A stretch of DNA of 39,849 bases from Chloroflexota bacterium (GTDB lineage: Bacteria; Chloroflexota; Dormibacteria; Dormibacterales; Dormibacteraceae). The first letter of the stretch is position 1; every line of letters begins with the position of its first letter. The stretch lies in assembly GCA_005880315.1 (NCBI GenBank), contig VBHB01000084.1, positions 1-39,849 of the forward strand. The letters are read 5' to 3'. This document shows positions 15,352-24,277 of the stretch, one piece after another. The notes under the pieces were generated by a model. It was not told where the DNA came from and searched no databases. It saw nothing but the letters and a program-made list of their open reading frames with translations. Both the position numbers and the translations under genes were made by a program.

Positions 15352-17352
15352 TCAGGATAGGCGCCGCTCGAGCTCTCGGACAAGACCGGGGTCGGGCCAG
15401 CGGCCGGCGTACGCGCCTTCGTTGATCGCGTCGGTCACCTCCTCGAGCAGAGGTTGAACCGCCGCGGTGTTGCGCAGGTATTCGAGCGGGGTTTCGGGCG
15501 GCGCACGGTGCCGGCCTAGGCGGCGCTGCAAGCGCTCATACAGCCGCACCAGCTCCGACTCGCCAGGCTCCATACGCGTCCCCGCCCTCCGGCGGCGCCG
15601 CCTTCGCCCCCAGGCCCACAGCAAAGTGACCAGGACCGCGATCGCGATCGCCGGCGGAATCACGGCCAACAGCCCCAGCGACCCGAGTGCAGCAATCGGG
15701 GCGCCGATGGTCAGGTGCGGGATGAGCCGCGCGATGCCCGACGCCGCCCAGTGGCTGGGAAACTGCGTCGCCGCGAGCGCCGAGAAGCCCGGCGAAGGGT
15801 CGACCGGAACCCAGCCATGGTTGGGGAACCACACCTCGACCCACGCGTGAGCGTCGTGCTCGCGCACGATCGACTGGTCGAGCACCGGGTCGTAATCCCC
15901 GGTCGAGTAACCGGTGGCAAGCCGGGCCGGGACGCCCAGGCTGCGGAGCATCAACACCTCCGCGGTCGCGAACTGCTCGCAATATCCCTTCTTGACGTCG
16001 AACAGAAACCAGTCGACCGGGTCGCGTCCGGCCGGCACATGGCCGAGCTGCTGCGTGTACTGGAAGCTCTGCTGCAGATAGCTCGTGAGCGCCATCACGA
16101 GGTCGTATTCGTTAGAGCTGTGATCGCGGGTGACACGCGTCGCCAGCGCCTGCGCCCGGACCGACAGCGAGGAGTGATCCAGGTAGGCGGGATCTTCGTC
16201 GGGAGGGTTGAAGACGTACGGGTCTTGCCGCAGCTCCTTCGGGCTCAGGTTGGGCAGGTAGGAGACGACCGAATAGGTCTGGCCCGGTCGCAGCAGGTCG
16301 GGAGTCCGGAAGGTCCCGTACGCGTCCTCGCGCAGCGATGACACCGGCGCATAGAGGCTCTGGATCGGGTACGCGGCGCTGATGACGCCCGGCAGCGGGC
16401 GGACGATGCGAAACACTTGCACGAAGGTGCCCAGGTTGTTCCGCGGCGCCGGAGGGAGCAGCCGCGCCGGGATGTAAGGCTGCAGCGTGACGTAGTCGTG
16501 GTTGGAGGCGGTCCAGATGCCGCCGCTGTACGTATCGAACACCAGCCCACGCCAGTAAGCGGGGGCGCCCGTCCGTACATACATCACCGGCGCGTCGCCG
16601 AGCCGGCCGCGGAAATGAAGGTCGAGACTGCCGGTCGCCCCGGATGGGTCGCCGGTCAGCTGAACCAGTGGCAGCGCGGGATTCTCCAGCTCGCCTTTGA
16701 AGCCGGCGTAGTTCGGGAGTGAGACCAGGACCGGGCCGTTGGGGTCGATGCTCGGCTGGGGGATGAACACGAACGCACCGACGCCCAGCATGAGAGCACC
16801 GCCAAGGGCAACCGCGACCGCCGGCACGGGCACGCGGAGCCGAGCCTCCATGCGCTGCAGGTGCGACGCCGTCCAGAAGCCGGCCAGGCAGATTGCCCAC
16901 AGCGCGACGAGGATGCCGAACGGGTAGTCCCAGGCGTACACCGCCGCCAGATAAAGGATCGCCAGGCTGATCCACAGGCTGGAGTAACAGTTGCGGCGTG
17001 TCTTGAGATCGAAGCTGGTGACGGCGACCAGGAGGATCGCGAAGTTGGCCTGCGGAAGTACGCCGCCGAAGAACGCGCCCACCGAATCGGCGAGGAAGTA
17101 CGCGAGCGTGGCGAACACAAGGCCCGCGAGCAGCACCTGGCGGCGCTTGCCGCGCTTCTGAGCGCGCTCTCGATAGCTGACGATGTGGCCGATGGCGGTG
17201 GCGCCCAGGCCGACAGCAGGAACGACGTAGTCCTGGCCGTAGATCACCACCGCAAGCACCGCGACCGCGAATCCTGAGAAGACGAAGGCGCGGCCTTCGA
17301 GCGAGCCTTCGACCGGCGAGGCCGGCAGCCGGAAGCGTTTTACAGCGGCCAT
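15352..17352 (-). CDS. TgpA-like membrane transglutaminase (DUF3488, transglutaminase core, DUF4129)
   Basis: Membrane protein of 666 aa. About six N-terminal helices (25-210) are followed by a large outer region, then a transglutaminase core. The catalytic triad is seen as Cys458 in GYCEQFA, His502 in HDAHAWVEVW and Asp518 in VPVDPSPGF. A further helix near 565-585, a run of Arg (RRRRRR) and a cytosolic tail ending in an RLGRHRAPPETPLEYL-type DUF4129 segment complete the usual order. The family acts in envelope protein maturation or cross-linking at the outer face of the membrane; the actual substrate is unknown. ATG at 17352 overlaps the DUF58 gene by 13 bp. Together with the DUF58 and MoxR genes it makes the common three-gene module. 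Confidence 0.9.
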   Translation of the reverse strand: MAAVKRFRLPASPVEGSLEGRAFVFSGFAVAVLAVVIYGQDYVVPAVGLGATAIGHIVSYRERAQKRGKRRQVLLAGLVFATLAYFLADSVGAFFGGVLPQANFAILLVAVTSFDLKTRRNCYSSLWISLAILYLAAVYAWDYPFGILVALWAICLAGFWTASHLQRMEARLRVPVPAVAVALGGALMLGVGAFVFIPQPSIDPNGPVLVSLPNYAGFKGELENPALPLVQLTGDPSGATGSLDLHFRGRLGDAPVMYVRTGAPAYWRGLVFDTYSGGIWTASNHDYVTLQPYIPARLLPPAPRNNLGTFVQVFRIVRPLPGVISAAYPIQSLYAPVSSLREDAYGTFRTPDLLRPGQTYSVVSYLPNLSPKELRQDPYVFNPPDEDPAYLDHSSLSVRAQALATRVTRDHSSNEYDLVMALTSYLQQSFQYTQQLGHVPAGRDPVDWFLFDVKKGYCEQFATAEVLMLRSLGVPARLATGYSTGDYDPVLDQSIVREHDAHAWVEVWFPNHGWVPVDPSPGFSALAATQFPSHWAASGIARLIPHLTIGAPIAALGSLGLLAVIPPAIAIAVLVTLLWAWGRRRRRRRAGTRMEPGESELVRLYERLQRRLGRHRAPPETPLEYLRNTAAVQPLLEEVTDAINEGAYAGRWPDPGLVRELERRLS

Positions 17353-18467
17353 TTCAATCCCGTTCGCTGAACCGGAACATCAGCTTCGATATCGGCCTCG
17401 CCCACCACCCAGGCGCGGGCGACGCCACCCCGCTGCTTGATGGTCTCGAGCGCGTCGCCTATTTCTGCGTTGGCGCTCGCGGTAACGGCAATCGCGTCAC
17501 TCGTCGGGGGAGGCGCGGTGCCCATGTCGCCTGACTCATCCGGATAGCGCGCGAGCCAGTCGAGCAGCGCCCACAGCGAGCGCGCCTCAGTTGGGCTCGT
17601 GGCTTCCGCGCCGGGTGCCCACATGATCACGCGCCCTCCCGCCCGGATGCAGTCCCAAGCCTCCGACGCGGCGAGACGGGCAATCTGGTCGGCGACCTCA
17701 CGGGTGGCCGGAGAGGGGTCGCAGAAGATGCCGAGTGTCTGCACGCCCGGTGGTTCGAACTCGCGGACGATCAGCGTGCCGTGGCGGGCGCTCGAGCGCC
17801 AGTGGATTCTGCGGAGCGGGTCGCCAGGCCGGTACTCGCGCACTCCGAACATCTCCGTTCCTGAGCCCGCGCGCGGCGCGGCAAGACTTGCCTCCACCTC
17901 CCTGACGTGAAGACGATCGGTGAGCGAGGTGAACAGCGGGAGCACCAGCGCCAGCTCCGAATCGACGCTCGGGCGGCGGCGGCGGAACAGCCCCAGCGGG
18001 TCTCCGCTTTCTAGCACCCAGTTGCGCGCGCCGACGGGTCCACGCCGGAGCGGTCCGACAGTGCGCTCGGTGCTACATCCCTGTCGCGGCACCAGGCCGG
18101 CGGCCGTTTCGAGCATCGCCGCTCCTATGGAGCCGGAGAGGCGCGCCGGCCCGCGTGAACCGCGGCCGGTCTCGATGCGAATCTCCACCTGCATGCGATC
18201 GCCCTCGAACACTGGAACGATCGGCCCACTGCCCAGAATCGCCTCGGAAAGCTGGTCGATCGGCGAGCCGTCGCCGGCCTCGGTCGAACGAACCTGAAGC
18301 GAGCCGCGCAGGTCGCGATTCCAGAGCGCGTACAGGAACGCGGAGACGACCAGAGCCACGATCCAGTACGCGAGCAGGAAGAGCCAGGCGACCTCGGACG
18401 TACTGCCGTAATAGAAGATCGCGCCGGCCAGTATCAGCGCGCCAAGTAGTCGGGGACTGGGTCTCAG
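17340..18467 (-). CDS. DUF58 domain protein (start uncertain)
   Basis: The family signature is seen as FGVREYRPGDPLRRIHWRSS followed by ARHGTLIVREFE; DUF58 proteins pair with MoxR ATPases. The first canonical start in frame is GTG at 18359, but it would cut through the first hydrophobic region. Upstream the frame stays open and encodes RLLGALILAGAIFYYG and AWLFLLAYWIVALVVSAFLYAL, the two N-terminal membrane helices usual in the family. No ATG, GTG or TTG exists in that stretch. CTG at 18467 overlaps the moxR TGA as CTGA, mirroring the GTGA/TTGA overlaps elsewhere here, so I place the start there tentatively. That gives about 375 aa, a normal family size. A sequencing error at the start is the alternative. 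Confidence 0.8.
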   Translation of the reverse strand: MRPSPRLLGALILAGAIFYYGSTSEVAWLFLLAYWIVALVVSAFLYALWNRDLRGSLQVRSTEAGDGSPIDQLSEAILGSGPIVPVFEGDRMQVEIRIETGRGSRGPARLSGSIGAAMLETAAGLVPRQGCSTERTVGPLRRGPVGARNWVLESGDPLGLFRRRRPSVDSELALVLPLFTSLTDRLHVREVEASLAAPRAGSGTEMFGVREYRPGDPLRRIHWRSSARHGTLIVREFEPPGVQTLGIFCDPSPATREVADQIARLAASEAWDCIRAGGRVIMWAPGAEATSPTEARSLWALLDWLARYPDESGDMGTAPPPTSDAIAVTASANAEIGDALETIKQRGGVARAWVVGEADIEADVPVQRTGLKWPL

Positions 18468-19423
18468 TGGTGCCTCAACGGCGGGAGTGGCACCGACGCG
18501 ATCACGTCGGCCAGCACGTCGACCGCCTTGGCCCGGCCCCGCATGCCGAGCCGGTGCGCGAGCACGGGCACGGCCAGCAGCTTCACGTCATCGGGCAGCA
18601 CAAAATCCCTGCCCTCGAAAAGAGCCCAGGCCTGCGAGGCGCGCTGCAGGTAGACGCCCGATCGCATGCTGGCCGGAAGAGACACCTCGGGCCGGGAGCG
18701 GATGGCGTCCATGAGCGACACGATGTACGTGCGGATTGCCGGCGCGGCGACCACACGCAGGCATCCTTCCTGCAGCTCGACGACGTCGGCGAGGCTGACC
18801 ACGGCGCCCAGGTCCGCGATCGGATCACCGTGCTCGCGGCGCGCGAGAACCTCCATCGCCTCAGCGTCGGTCGGCGGGCCCATCTCGGCGGCGAGAATGA
18901 ATCGGTCGAGCTGCGATTCAGGCAACGGATAGGTGCCGTGGAACTATCCGGGGTTCTGGGTGGCGATCACGAAAAACGGCCGCCCGAGCGTTCGGGTGAC
19001 GCCCTCGATGGTCACCTGCCCCTCCCCCATCGCCTCGAGCAAGGCGGACTGCGTGCGTGGCGTGGCGCGGTTCACCTCGTCGGCGAGGACGATGTTGGCG
19101 AAGATCGGCCCGGGCACGAACTCGAAGCTCAGCTCTTTCTGGTTGAAGATGCTCGAGCCGGTAATGTCGGAGGGCAACAGGTCGGGCGTGCATTGGATTC
19201 GGCGAAACGATCCGCCGACCGAGGTCGCAAGAGCGCGCGCAAGCATCGTCTTACCCGTGCCGGGCAGGTCCTGGAGAAGTACGTGGCCGCCGGCGACGAG
19301 CCCGGCCGCGGCCAAGCGGACGACGCGATTCTTGCCGACGATGACGTGGTGGACGTTCTCTTCGATGCGCCCGAGCAGCTCAGCGGCGCGCCGGGGTTGC
19401 AGCTCTCGTTGTTCTGAGGCCAT
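18464..19423 (-). pseudogene. moxR: MoxR-family AAA+ ATPase interrupted by an in-frame amber codon
   Basis: A MoxR-type AAA+ chaperone-like ATPase of 319 codons apart from one internal stop. Walker A is LPGTGKT (53-59), Walker [11 protein letters not shown] (111-120) and sensor 1 ATQNP (154-158). The next codons read Gly, TAG (18944-18946), Phe, His, Gly, then TYPLPESQLDRF. In the family this segment is normally ATQNP, Ile/Val, Glu, Phe, Glu, Gly, TYPLPE. The TAG therefore sits where GAG is expected and differs from it by one base. The frame is intact on both sides. It may be a true nonsense mutation, an assembly error or a read-through. Other genes here (tkt, the GT-C gene) end in TAG, so code reassignment is unlikely. 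ATG at 19423 is the start. Confidence 0.85.
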
Positions 19424-19457
19424 GGGCGCGATTCAGTCTAGTGAGGTGACCGCCCAG

Positions 19458-19478
19458 CTCTGACGACTTAAGTCAGAG
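19458..19478 (-). terminator. Hairpin over the serpin stop codon
   Basis: CTCTGAC and GTCAGAG form a perfect 7-bp inverted repeat around a 7-nt loop, covering the serpin stop (19473-19475) just upstream of moxR. No T-run follows, so it is only a weak terminator or processing-site candidate. Confidence 0.3.
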
Positions 19479-20699
19479 GGCCCCGATCACGCCGAGGAAC
19501 AGCGGAGCGTCCGACGCGTTGTCGATCAAGGCGATGGCAAACGGACGATCAACGGTCATCGGAAGACGCAGGGCTGTGGCACCAACGACTCCGGTGGCCG
19601 CCGCGGCGGTGGTTCCCTTCTCATCGATCTCGAGGTGCGTTTTCTGCACCACGCGCGTGATGTAACAGCCCCCGCATAGATCGGGCATGGTCGCGCCGGG
19701 AGCCATGCCCATCGCCACCAGCTCGGGCAGCAGCTCGACGCTGTAGTCGAGCTTGAACTTCGGCATCACCAGCCCTCCGTCGCAGAAGGCCGAGATATCC
19801 GGCCCAGCTGACTTGCCGGTGCAGCTGCCGCTTCCAAGCATCCCGCCGACCGCGCCATGGAGGAGGGAAAGAGACTGATCCCACATCGCCCGGGTCAGAA
19901 AGCGCGAGAAACCGGCCGGCGAGAGCACGGCCCTCGGCAGCAGCAACAGCATGCTGAACCGACCGCCTTTGTATGGGAGTAGCGCCGCGCGGTAATCCGG
20001 CGTGGCCACCTGGGTGACGCCATCCTCGCGATGCATCATCGGCACGCCGACTGAGGTGCCCGAAAACGTGTGGAAGTCAGCAGGGCCAGCTGCCTTGAAC
20101 TCGGTCGCCCAGAGCGCATGGAAGTAGGTGGCGTTGACCAGGTAAGCGACAGTCTGGGCATCGAAGCTGTCGACGAGCTGCGAGATCTTGTGGTGCGTCG
20201 CGTTGTCGACCCAGTCGTTGACGACCTTGGGAGCCCCAGGGGATGAGAAATCGAGATTTGCGATTTGCGCCCGGTAGTCCCCCCGCAGCCGCGCGACGTA
20301 CTGAGGATTCATGGTCAGACCCTTTGCGGCCCACACCGCCTGCGCCAGCTCGAGCTGCACGTTGGGGTCGCTCTCGATCAGGCGATCGATGGTTTGCCTC
20401 GCCTGCGCGCTCGGGTCGACTGTCGGGTCGAGGCCAAGCGCGGACAAGATCGAGGTTCTAGAGCTGCCGTGAGCGGCGGAGGCGGCCATGCTCAGCGCCA
20501 GCGTCGCGCTCAAAGGAGAGATGAACACGTTGCCCGCTCCAGGCTCGGCGAGCAGGCGGTCCGTCAGTGTCAGGCCAAACCCGGTCGACGAGTCCGTCAG
20601 CTTCATCGACACGCGTTGGACGCCAGGCCCTGGCTGGTCACATGCCGCCACCAGGAAAAAGGCGAGCAACGCCGCGGCAATCACTCGGGGCCTGCCCAT
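19473..20699 (-). CDS. Lipoprotein serpin (serine protease inhibitor)
   Basis: 408-aa protein starting with a lipoprotein signal peptide (lipobox LVAAC, Cys20), so it is probably tethered outside the cytoplasmic membrane. The serpin fold is visible through NVFISPLSATLALSM, LELAQAVWAAKG, YLVNATYFHALW, LLPYKGGRFSMLLLLP and the C-terminal DRPFAIALIDNASDAPLFLG. The reactive-loop hinge EKGTTAAAAT starts at residue 360 and has the small residues needed for loop insertion, so an inhibitory serpin is likely. Counting from E360 as P17 puts P1-P1' near Ala376-Leu377, which would suit an elastase- or subtilisin-like target, though offsets of one or two residues are possible. A Cys-containing insert lies about 285-310, with another Cys pair near 340. 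The gene follows the NTF2-like gene by 49 bp on the same strand. Confidence 0.9.
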   Translation of the reverse strand: MGRPRVIAAALLAFFLVAACDQPGPGVQRVSMKLTDSSTGFGLTLTDRLLAEPGAGNVFISPLSATLALSMAASAAHGSSRTSILSALGLDPTVDPSAQARQTIDRLIESDPNVQLELAQAVWAAKGLTMNPQYVARLRGDYRAQIANLDFSSPGAPKVVNDWVDNATHHKISQLVDSFDAQTVAYLVNATYFHALWATEFKAAGPADFHTFSGTSVGVPMMHREDGVTQVATPDYRAALLPYKGGRFSMLLLLPRAVLSPAGFSRFLTRAMWDQSLSLLHGAVGGMLGSGSCTGKSAGPDISAFCDGGLVMPKFKLDYSVELLPELVAMGMAPGATMPDLCGGCYITRVVQKTHLEIDEKGTTAAAATGVVGATALRLPMTVDRPFAIALIDNASDAPLFLGVIGAL

Positions 20700-20748
20700 A
20701 ACCTTGATTACGCTGGATGCGCCTCCGACGTAACGCTGGCGCGTTGAA

Positions 20749-21096
20749 TCAGCCCTTTACGTAGCTGAGCTTCTCCGCCACCTTGCCGTTACGCACCTTG
20801 AACAGGTCGATCCCCCGGACGTGCCCCGAGCCCCAATCGAACCGCCACCGCACAGTCGCGCGATCGCCCGCGACCACCATCTCCTCGGTCTCGAAGCGGG
20901 CGGTGGGAGAGTCGTTGAAGAAGCGATCCCAGAACGCGCGCATCGCAGTCTGGCCGACCACCTTCTCGCCATCCGGCACCGGCAGGGTGTTTTCGAAGAT
21001 GCAGTCGTCGGTCATCAGCGCCATCACAGCGTCGACGTCGTGCCGGCCGAACGCCTCGTTGAACGCGGCGACAGTCTCGGCAGTGCCGGGAGCCAT
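20749..21096 (-). CDS. SnoaL/NTF2-like protein (nuclear transport factor 2 fold)
   Basis: A 115-aa cytosolic protein with the SnoaL-like pattern: ETVAAFNEAFGRHDVDAVMALMTDDCIFEN at the start, then GQTAMRAFWDRFF and VAGDRATVRWRF, ending in GIDLFKVRNGKVAEKLSYVKG. Members include small isomerases, hydrolases and ligand-binding proteins, so the reaction cannot be stated. ATG at 21096 shares one base with the chelatase stop (TGATG), so the two are translationally coupled. Confidence 0.8.
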   Translation of the reverse strand: MAPGTAETVAAFNEAFGRHDVDAVMALMTDDCIFENTLPVPDGEKVVGQTAMRAFWDRFFNDSPTARFETEEMVVAGDRATVRWRFDWGSGHVRGIDLFKVRNGKVAEKLSYVKG

Positions 21097-22127
21097 CAGC
21101 CCTGGCCGATCATCCGAGCGATGACCTCAGAGAGGTTGGGCCCGCCTTTGCCGAACGGCACAGAGTGCACGCGATGCGCAAAGACCATCTCGGCCACGGC
21201 GCCAACGTGAGTCGTGTTCACCTTCTCGGCACTGTCGTACGCGGCCTTGGCCTGGGCGGCACGCGCGCACACGAGGTCGGAGCGGTGACCGTCCACCTCG
21301 AGGGCGATCGAGATCTGCGCGATGAGCCGCAGGATCTCCCGCGGCAGCTCGACCTCGGGAAAGGTCGCGATCGCCTCGGCGATGTGCGCGCGAACGTCCT
21401 GCTCGGACTCCGCGTGCTGCTGGACGAACTTGTGCGGGTCATCCTCCCAGACAGATCGCTTCTCGACGATGGCGACCCGCTGGTCGAGGTCACGTATGCC
21501 TTCGACGTCGACGCACAGTCCAAAGCGGTCGAGCAGCTGAGGCCGCAGCTCGCCCTCCTCAGGGTTCATCGTCCCGACCAGGATGAACCGCGCCGGGTGC
21601 GACACGGAGACGCCCTCGCGCTCAACGGTGTTGACACCCATGGCGGCCGCGTCGAGCAACACGTCCACGATGTGGTCGTCGAGTAGGTTGACCTCGTCGA
21701 CGTAGAGGATGTTGCGGTTGGCCTCGGCCAGCACTCCCGGCTCGAAGCGCCGCGAACCCTCTTTCAGGGCCGCCTCGAGGTCGATCGTCCCGACCACTCG
21801 GTCCTCGGATGCGTTGATCGGCAGCTCGACCACGCGCATGCGCCGGGTAGTCACCGGCAGCTCGCCGGCGGACGCGCGGTCGCGGCAGTCCGAGCACCAA
21901 TCCTCGGGATCGTCCGGATGACAGCCGAAGTGGCAGCCCTCGACGACCTGCTGATCGGGGAGCAGATGCGCCAGCGCACGCACCGCGGTCGACTTGCCGG
22001 TGCCCTTCTCGCCGCGGATCAATACGCCCCCGATGGCCGGGTGAATGGCGTTGAGCACCAGCGCCAGCTTCATGTCGTCCTGGCCGACGATGGCGGTGAA
22101 GGGATATGAGTAGCGGTCTATGGCCAT
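21096..22127 (-). CDS. Magnesium/cobalt chelatase-type AAA+ ATPase, subunit I
   Basis: 343-aa AAA+ ATPase like ChlI/BchI. Walker [10 protein letters not shown] is at 39-47, Walker B is in [13 protein letters not shown], and sensor 1 is [22 protein letters not shown]. An inserted Cys cluster, C-x3-C-x8-C-x2-C, starts at CHFGC near residue 64 and is probably a metal or iron-sulfur site of the chelatase-like branch. The protein is about half identical by eye to the ATPase half of the gene just upstream, so the two arose by duplication. No large chelatase subunit (ChlH/CobN) is in the window, so magnesium, cobalt or a non-tetrapyrrole role cannot be decided. It lies 12 bp downstream of the I-D fusion. 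Confidence 0.88.
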   Translation of the reverse strand: MAIDRYSYPFTAIVGQDDMKLALVLNAIHPAIGGVLIRGEKGTGKSTAVRALAHLLPDQQVVEGCHFGCHPDDPEDWCSDCRDRASAGELPVTTRRMRVVELPINASEDRVVGTIDLEAALKEGSRRFEPGVLAEANRNILYVDEVNLLDDHIVDVLLDAAAMGVNTVEREGVSVSHPARFILVGTMNPEEGELRPQLLDRFGLCVDVEGIRDLDQRVAIVEKRSVWEDDPHKFVQQHAESEQDVRAHIAEAIATFPEVELPREILRLIAQISIALEVDGHRSDLVCARAAQAKAAYDSAEKVNTTHVGAVAEMVFAHRVHSVPFGKGGPNLSEVIARMIGQG

Positions 22128-22139
22128 GGGATCTGAATA

Positions 22140-24236
22140 CTACCGGCCGCCTCTGCCGAGCTCTCTCTCCACCGCCGACGCGATCTCGTCGCGCGACAGG
22201 TCGTACAGGCCGTAGTAGCGCGCCCCCATGCGCTCGGCGAGGTCGGCGCAGGCGTTGATGGCGTAGGTCTGGTACATCGGCGCGACACGCGCGAGGTGCT
22301 GGACCGACGGCAGGTGGCTGTAATCGCGCGCTGAGTCGATGACCAGGGCGTCGATCGACTCTGCGTCGATCATCCCCGCCACCTTCTGGGCCTCAACGAG
22401 CGGCTCTTCCTTGAACATCGAGATGTTGCCGCGGCCGTCGCTGATCAGCACGAGCAGGGGCCTGATCGTGGGGTCGCGCAGCAGCTCCGTCTTGACGACC
22501 TTGTAGCCGGCCATCAGACCGTGCGTGAGCGGGGTGGTCCCGCCGACCGACAGCTTCTCCAGCCGCCGGCGCGCGAGCGACACGCTCGAGGTCGGACGGA
22601 GCACCACCTCGGCCGTGCGGTTCTTGAAGATGACAACCGCCACCCGATCGCGGCGAACGTAGGCGTCCTGAAGAAGCGAAAGGATGGCGCCCTTGGTGGC
22701 GGCCATGCGCTGCTCCGCGTCCATCGACGCCGACGCGTCGACCACGAACACGATCAGGTTCCCAACCTTGCGCTCGCGCACCTTCTGCCTGAGGTCGTCG
22801 CGCTGGAGCTTCAAACGCTCGCCATGCTTTCGGCCGCGCTCGACCTGCATGGGAGCGGCTGCCCGCACCGTCGCGTCAATCGCGAGGTCGTTGACCTTCG
22901 CCTTCGGCTCGGCGCGGACGTAGCGACCTCGCCGGTCGGGCGTCTGGCTCGCCGACCTCTTGCCACCCTGCTTGCGCACGCGGCGCTGGCGGGGCAGGTC
23001 GATGCGCCGGAGATTGAAGGTCTCCGTCGCCTCGGGTTGAGACTCGTGACTGCTGGAACCGCCTGTGGTCATGCCCTGGTCGCTGCCGGCGGACTGCTGG
23101 CCGCCGTCGGCGGCGCTCGAGCTCTCCTCGGCGGTCGCCTCGGCTGGCGCTTCGCTGTCGGAAGGCTGCGGGTCGCCCGCCTGGCTCTCGGCCGGCTGGG
23201 AACCCTCCTGGTCCTCCCCACTTTGAGGCGACGAGTTGTCGTCCTGGTCTCGCCTGACCGGCTGCCTGGCGCGATGCGCGAGCGCGAGGGTTGCGGCATC
23301 GTAGATGTCCTCGCGCGTCGGCGTCACGTGCCGGCGATACGCGGCCAGGGCGCGCGCCGCATGGTCGATGACGACGTCGGCGCGGTGGCCGAGCACGTCG
23401 GCCTCGACGCAGATCGACGAGATCAACCGCGCCTGCCCCGAGCTGATACGGACGTGCTTCACAGCGGCGATCGCCTCACCGAGAGCGCGCGACAGGTTGT
23501 GGTCCGCGGCCGCGAACTCGTTGGAGAACTCGTGGTCGCGACGCTTGAAGGCGGCGTCGCGCTCAGCGATCAGCACACGCTCGTCGGGATCGCGGATGCT
23601 CTCTACGTCGACGCAAAGTCCGAAGCGGTCCAGCAGCTGCGGGCGGAGCTCTCCCTCCTCGGGATTCATCGTGCCCACGAGGATGAAGCGCGACGGGTGC
23701 GCGAACGACACTCCTTCACGCTCGACGACGTTCACGCCCATGGCCGCAGCGTCGAGCAGCACATCCACCAGGTGGTCGTCGAGTAGGTTGACCTCATCGA
23801 CGTAGAGGATGTTGCGGTTGGCCTCGGCGAGCACCCCCGGCTCGAAGCGCCGCGAGCCCGCACGCAGGGCCGCCTCGATGTCGATAGTGCCCACGACACG
23901 ATCCTCGGACGCGTTGATGGGCAGCTCGACCACCCGCATGCGGCGCTTGTGGGAGGGCAGCATGCCCGCCTCGCGCAGGCGGCCCCGGCACTCGGCGCAG
24001 AGCGCCTCACGGTCCTCGGGATCGCAGCCGAAGTGGCACCCCTCGACCACGTCGTGCTCAGGCAGGAGACGGGCCAAGGCTCGCACCGCGGTCGACTTTC
24101 CGGTTCCCTTCTCCCCTCGGATCAGAACGCCGCCGATCGTGGGCACGACGGCGTTGAGGATCAGGGCCAGCTTCATCGAGTCCTGGCCCACGATCGCCGT
24201 GAAGGGAAAGACGTGACGGTCGAGGGCGATACTCAC
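22140..24236 (-). CDS. Fused chelatase subunits I and D (AAA+ ATPase plus VWA domain)
   Basis: 698-aa protein. The N-terminal AAA+ module (1-340) has GEKGTGKST, the same C-x3-C-x8-C-x2-C insert beginning [18 protein letters not shown] and [13 protein letters not shown] long Gln/Ser/Glu/Pro-rich acidic linker (about 345-415) leads to a basic region. A von Willebrand A domain with a complete MIDAS follows: DASAS near residue 499, a Thr in [10 protein letters not shown], and [11 protein letters not shown]. This order matches putative cobaltochelatase/Mg-chelatase D proteins. The I and D parts drive metal insertion into tetrapyrroles when a catalytic H/N subunit is present, and none is visible here. 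ATG at 24236 starts 41 bp after mdh ends, with a hairpin in the gap. Confidence 0.9.
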   Translation of the reverse strand: MSIALDRHVFPFTAIVGQDSMKLALILNAVVPTIGGVLIRGEKGTGKSTAVRALARLLPEHDVVEGCHFGCDPEDREALCAECRGRLREAGMLPSHKRRMRVVELPINASEDRVVGTIDIEAALRAGSRRFEPGVLAEANRNILYVDEVNLLDDHLVDVLLDAAAMGVNVVEREGVSFAHPSRFILVGTMNPEEGELRPQLLDRFGLCVDVESIRDPDERVLIAERDAAFKRRDHEFSNEFAAADHNLSRALGEAIAAVKHVRISSGQARLISSICVEADVLGHRADVVIDHAARALAAYRRHVTPTREDIYDAATLALAHRARQPVRRDQDDNSSPQSGEDQEGSQPAESQAGDPQPSDSEAPAEATAEESSSAADGGQQSAGSDQGMTTGGSSSHESQPEATETFNLRRIDLPRQRRVRKQGGKRSASQTPDRRGRYVRAEPKAKVNDLAIDATVRAAAPMQVERGRKHGERLKLQRDDLRQKVRERKVGNLIVFVVDASASMDAEQRMAATKGAILSLLQDAYVRRDRVAVVIFKNRTAEVVLRPTSSVSLARRRLEKLSVGGTTPLTHGLMAGYKVVKTELLRDPTIRPLLVLISDGRGNISMFKEEPLVEAQKVAGMIDAESIDALVIDSARDYSHLPSVQHLARVAPMYQTYAINACADLAERMGARYYGLYDLSRDEIASAVERELGRGGR

Positions 24237-24253
24237 TGCGTCAAGGATAGGTG

Positions 24254-24268
24254 GGGGTTAGGAACCCC
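24254..24268 (-). terminator. Hairpin between mdh and the chelatase operon
   Basis: GGGGTT and AACCCC form a perfect 6-bp stem with a 3-nt loop in the 41-bp gap. It lies 10 bp past the mdh stop on the minus strand and 18 bp before the next start. No T-run is present, so termination would be partial at best. Confidence 0.35.
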
Positions 24269-24277
24269 GACCGGCGA

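Noticed and set aside
18944..18946. Reassignment of TAG as a sense codon in this organism
   Set aside because: At least tkt, the GT-C gene and the 964-aa gene terminate at TAG at family-typical ends, so TAG works as a stop here.
22521..23786. A 421-codon plus-strand frame opposite the chelatase I-D gene
   Set aside because: Antisense shadow; the minus strand encodes complete Walker and MIDAS motifs.
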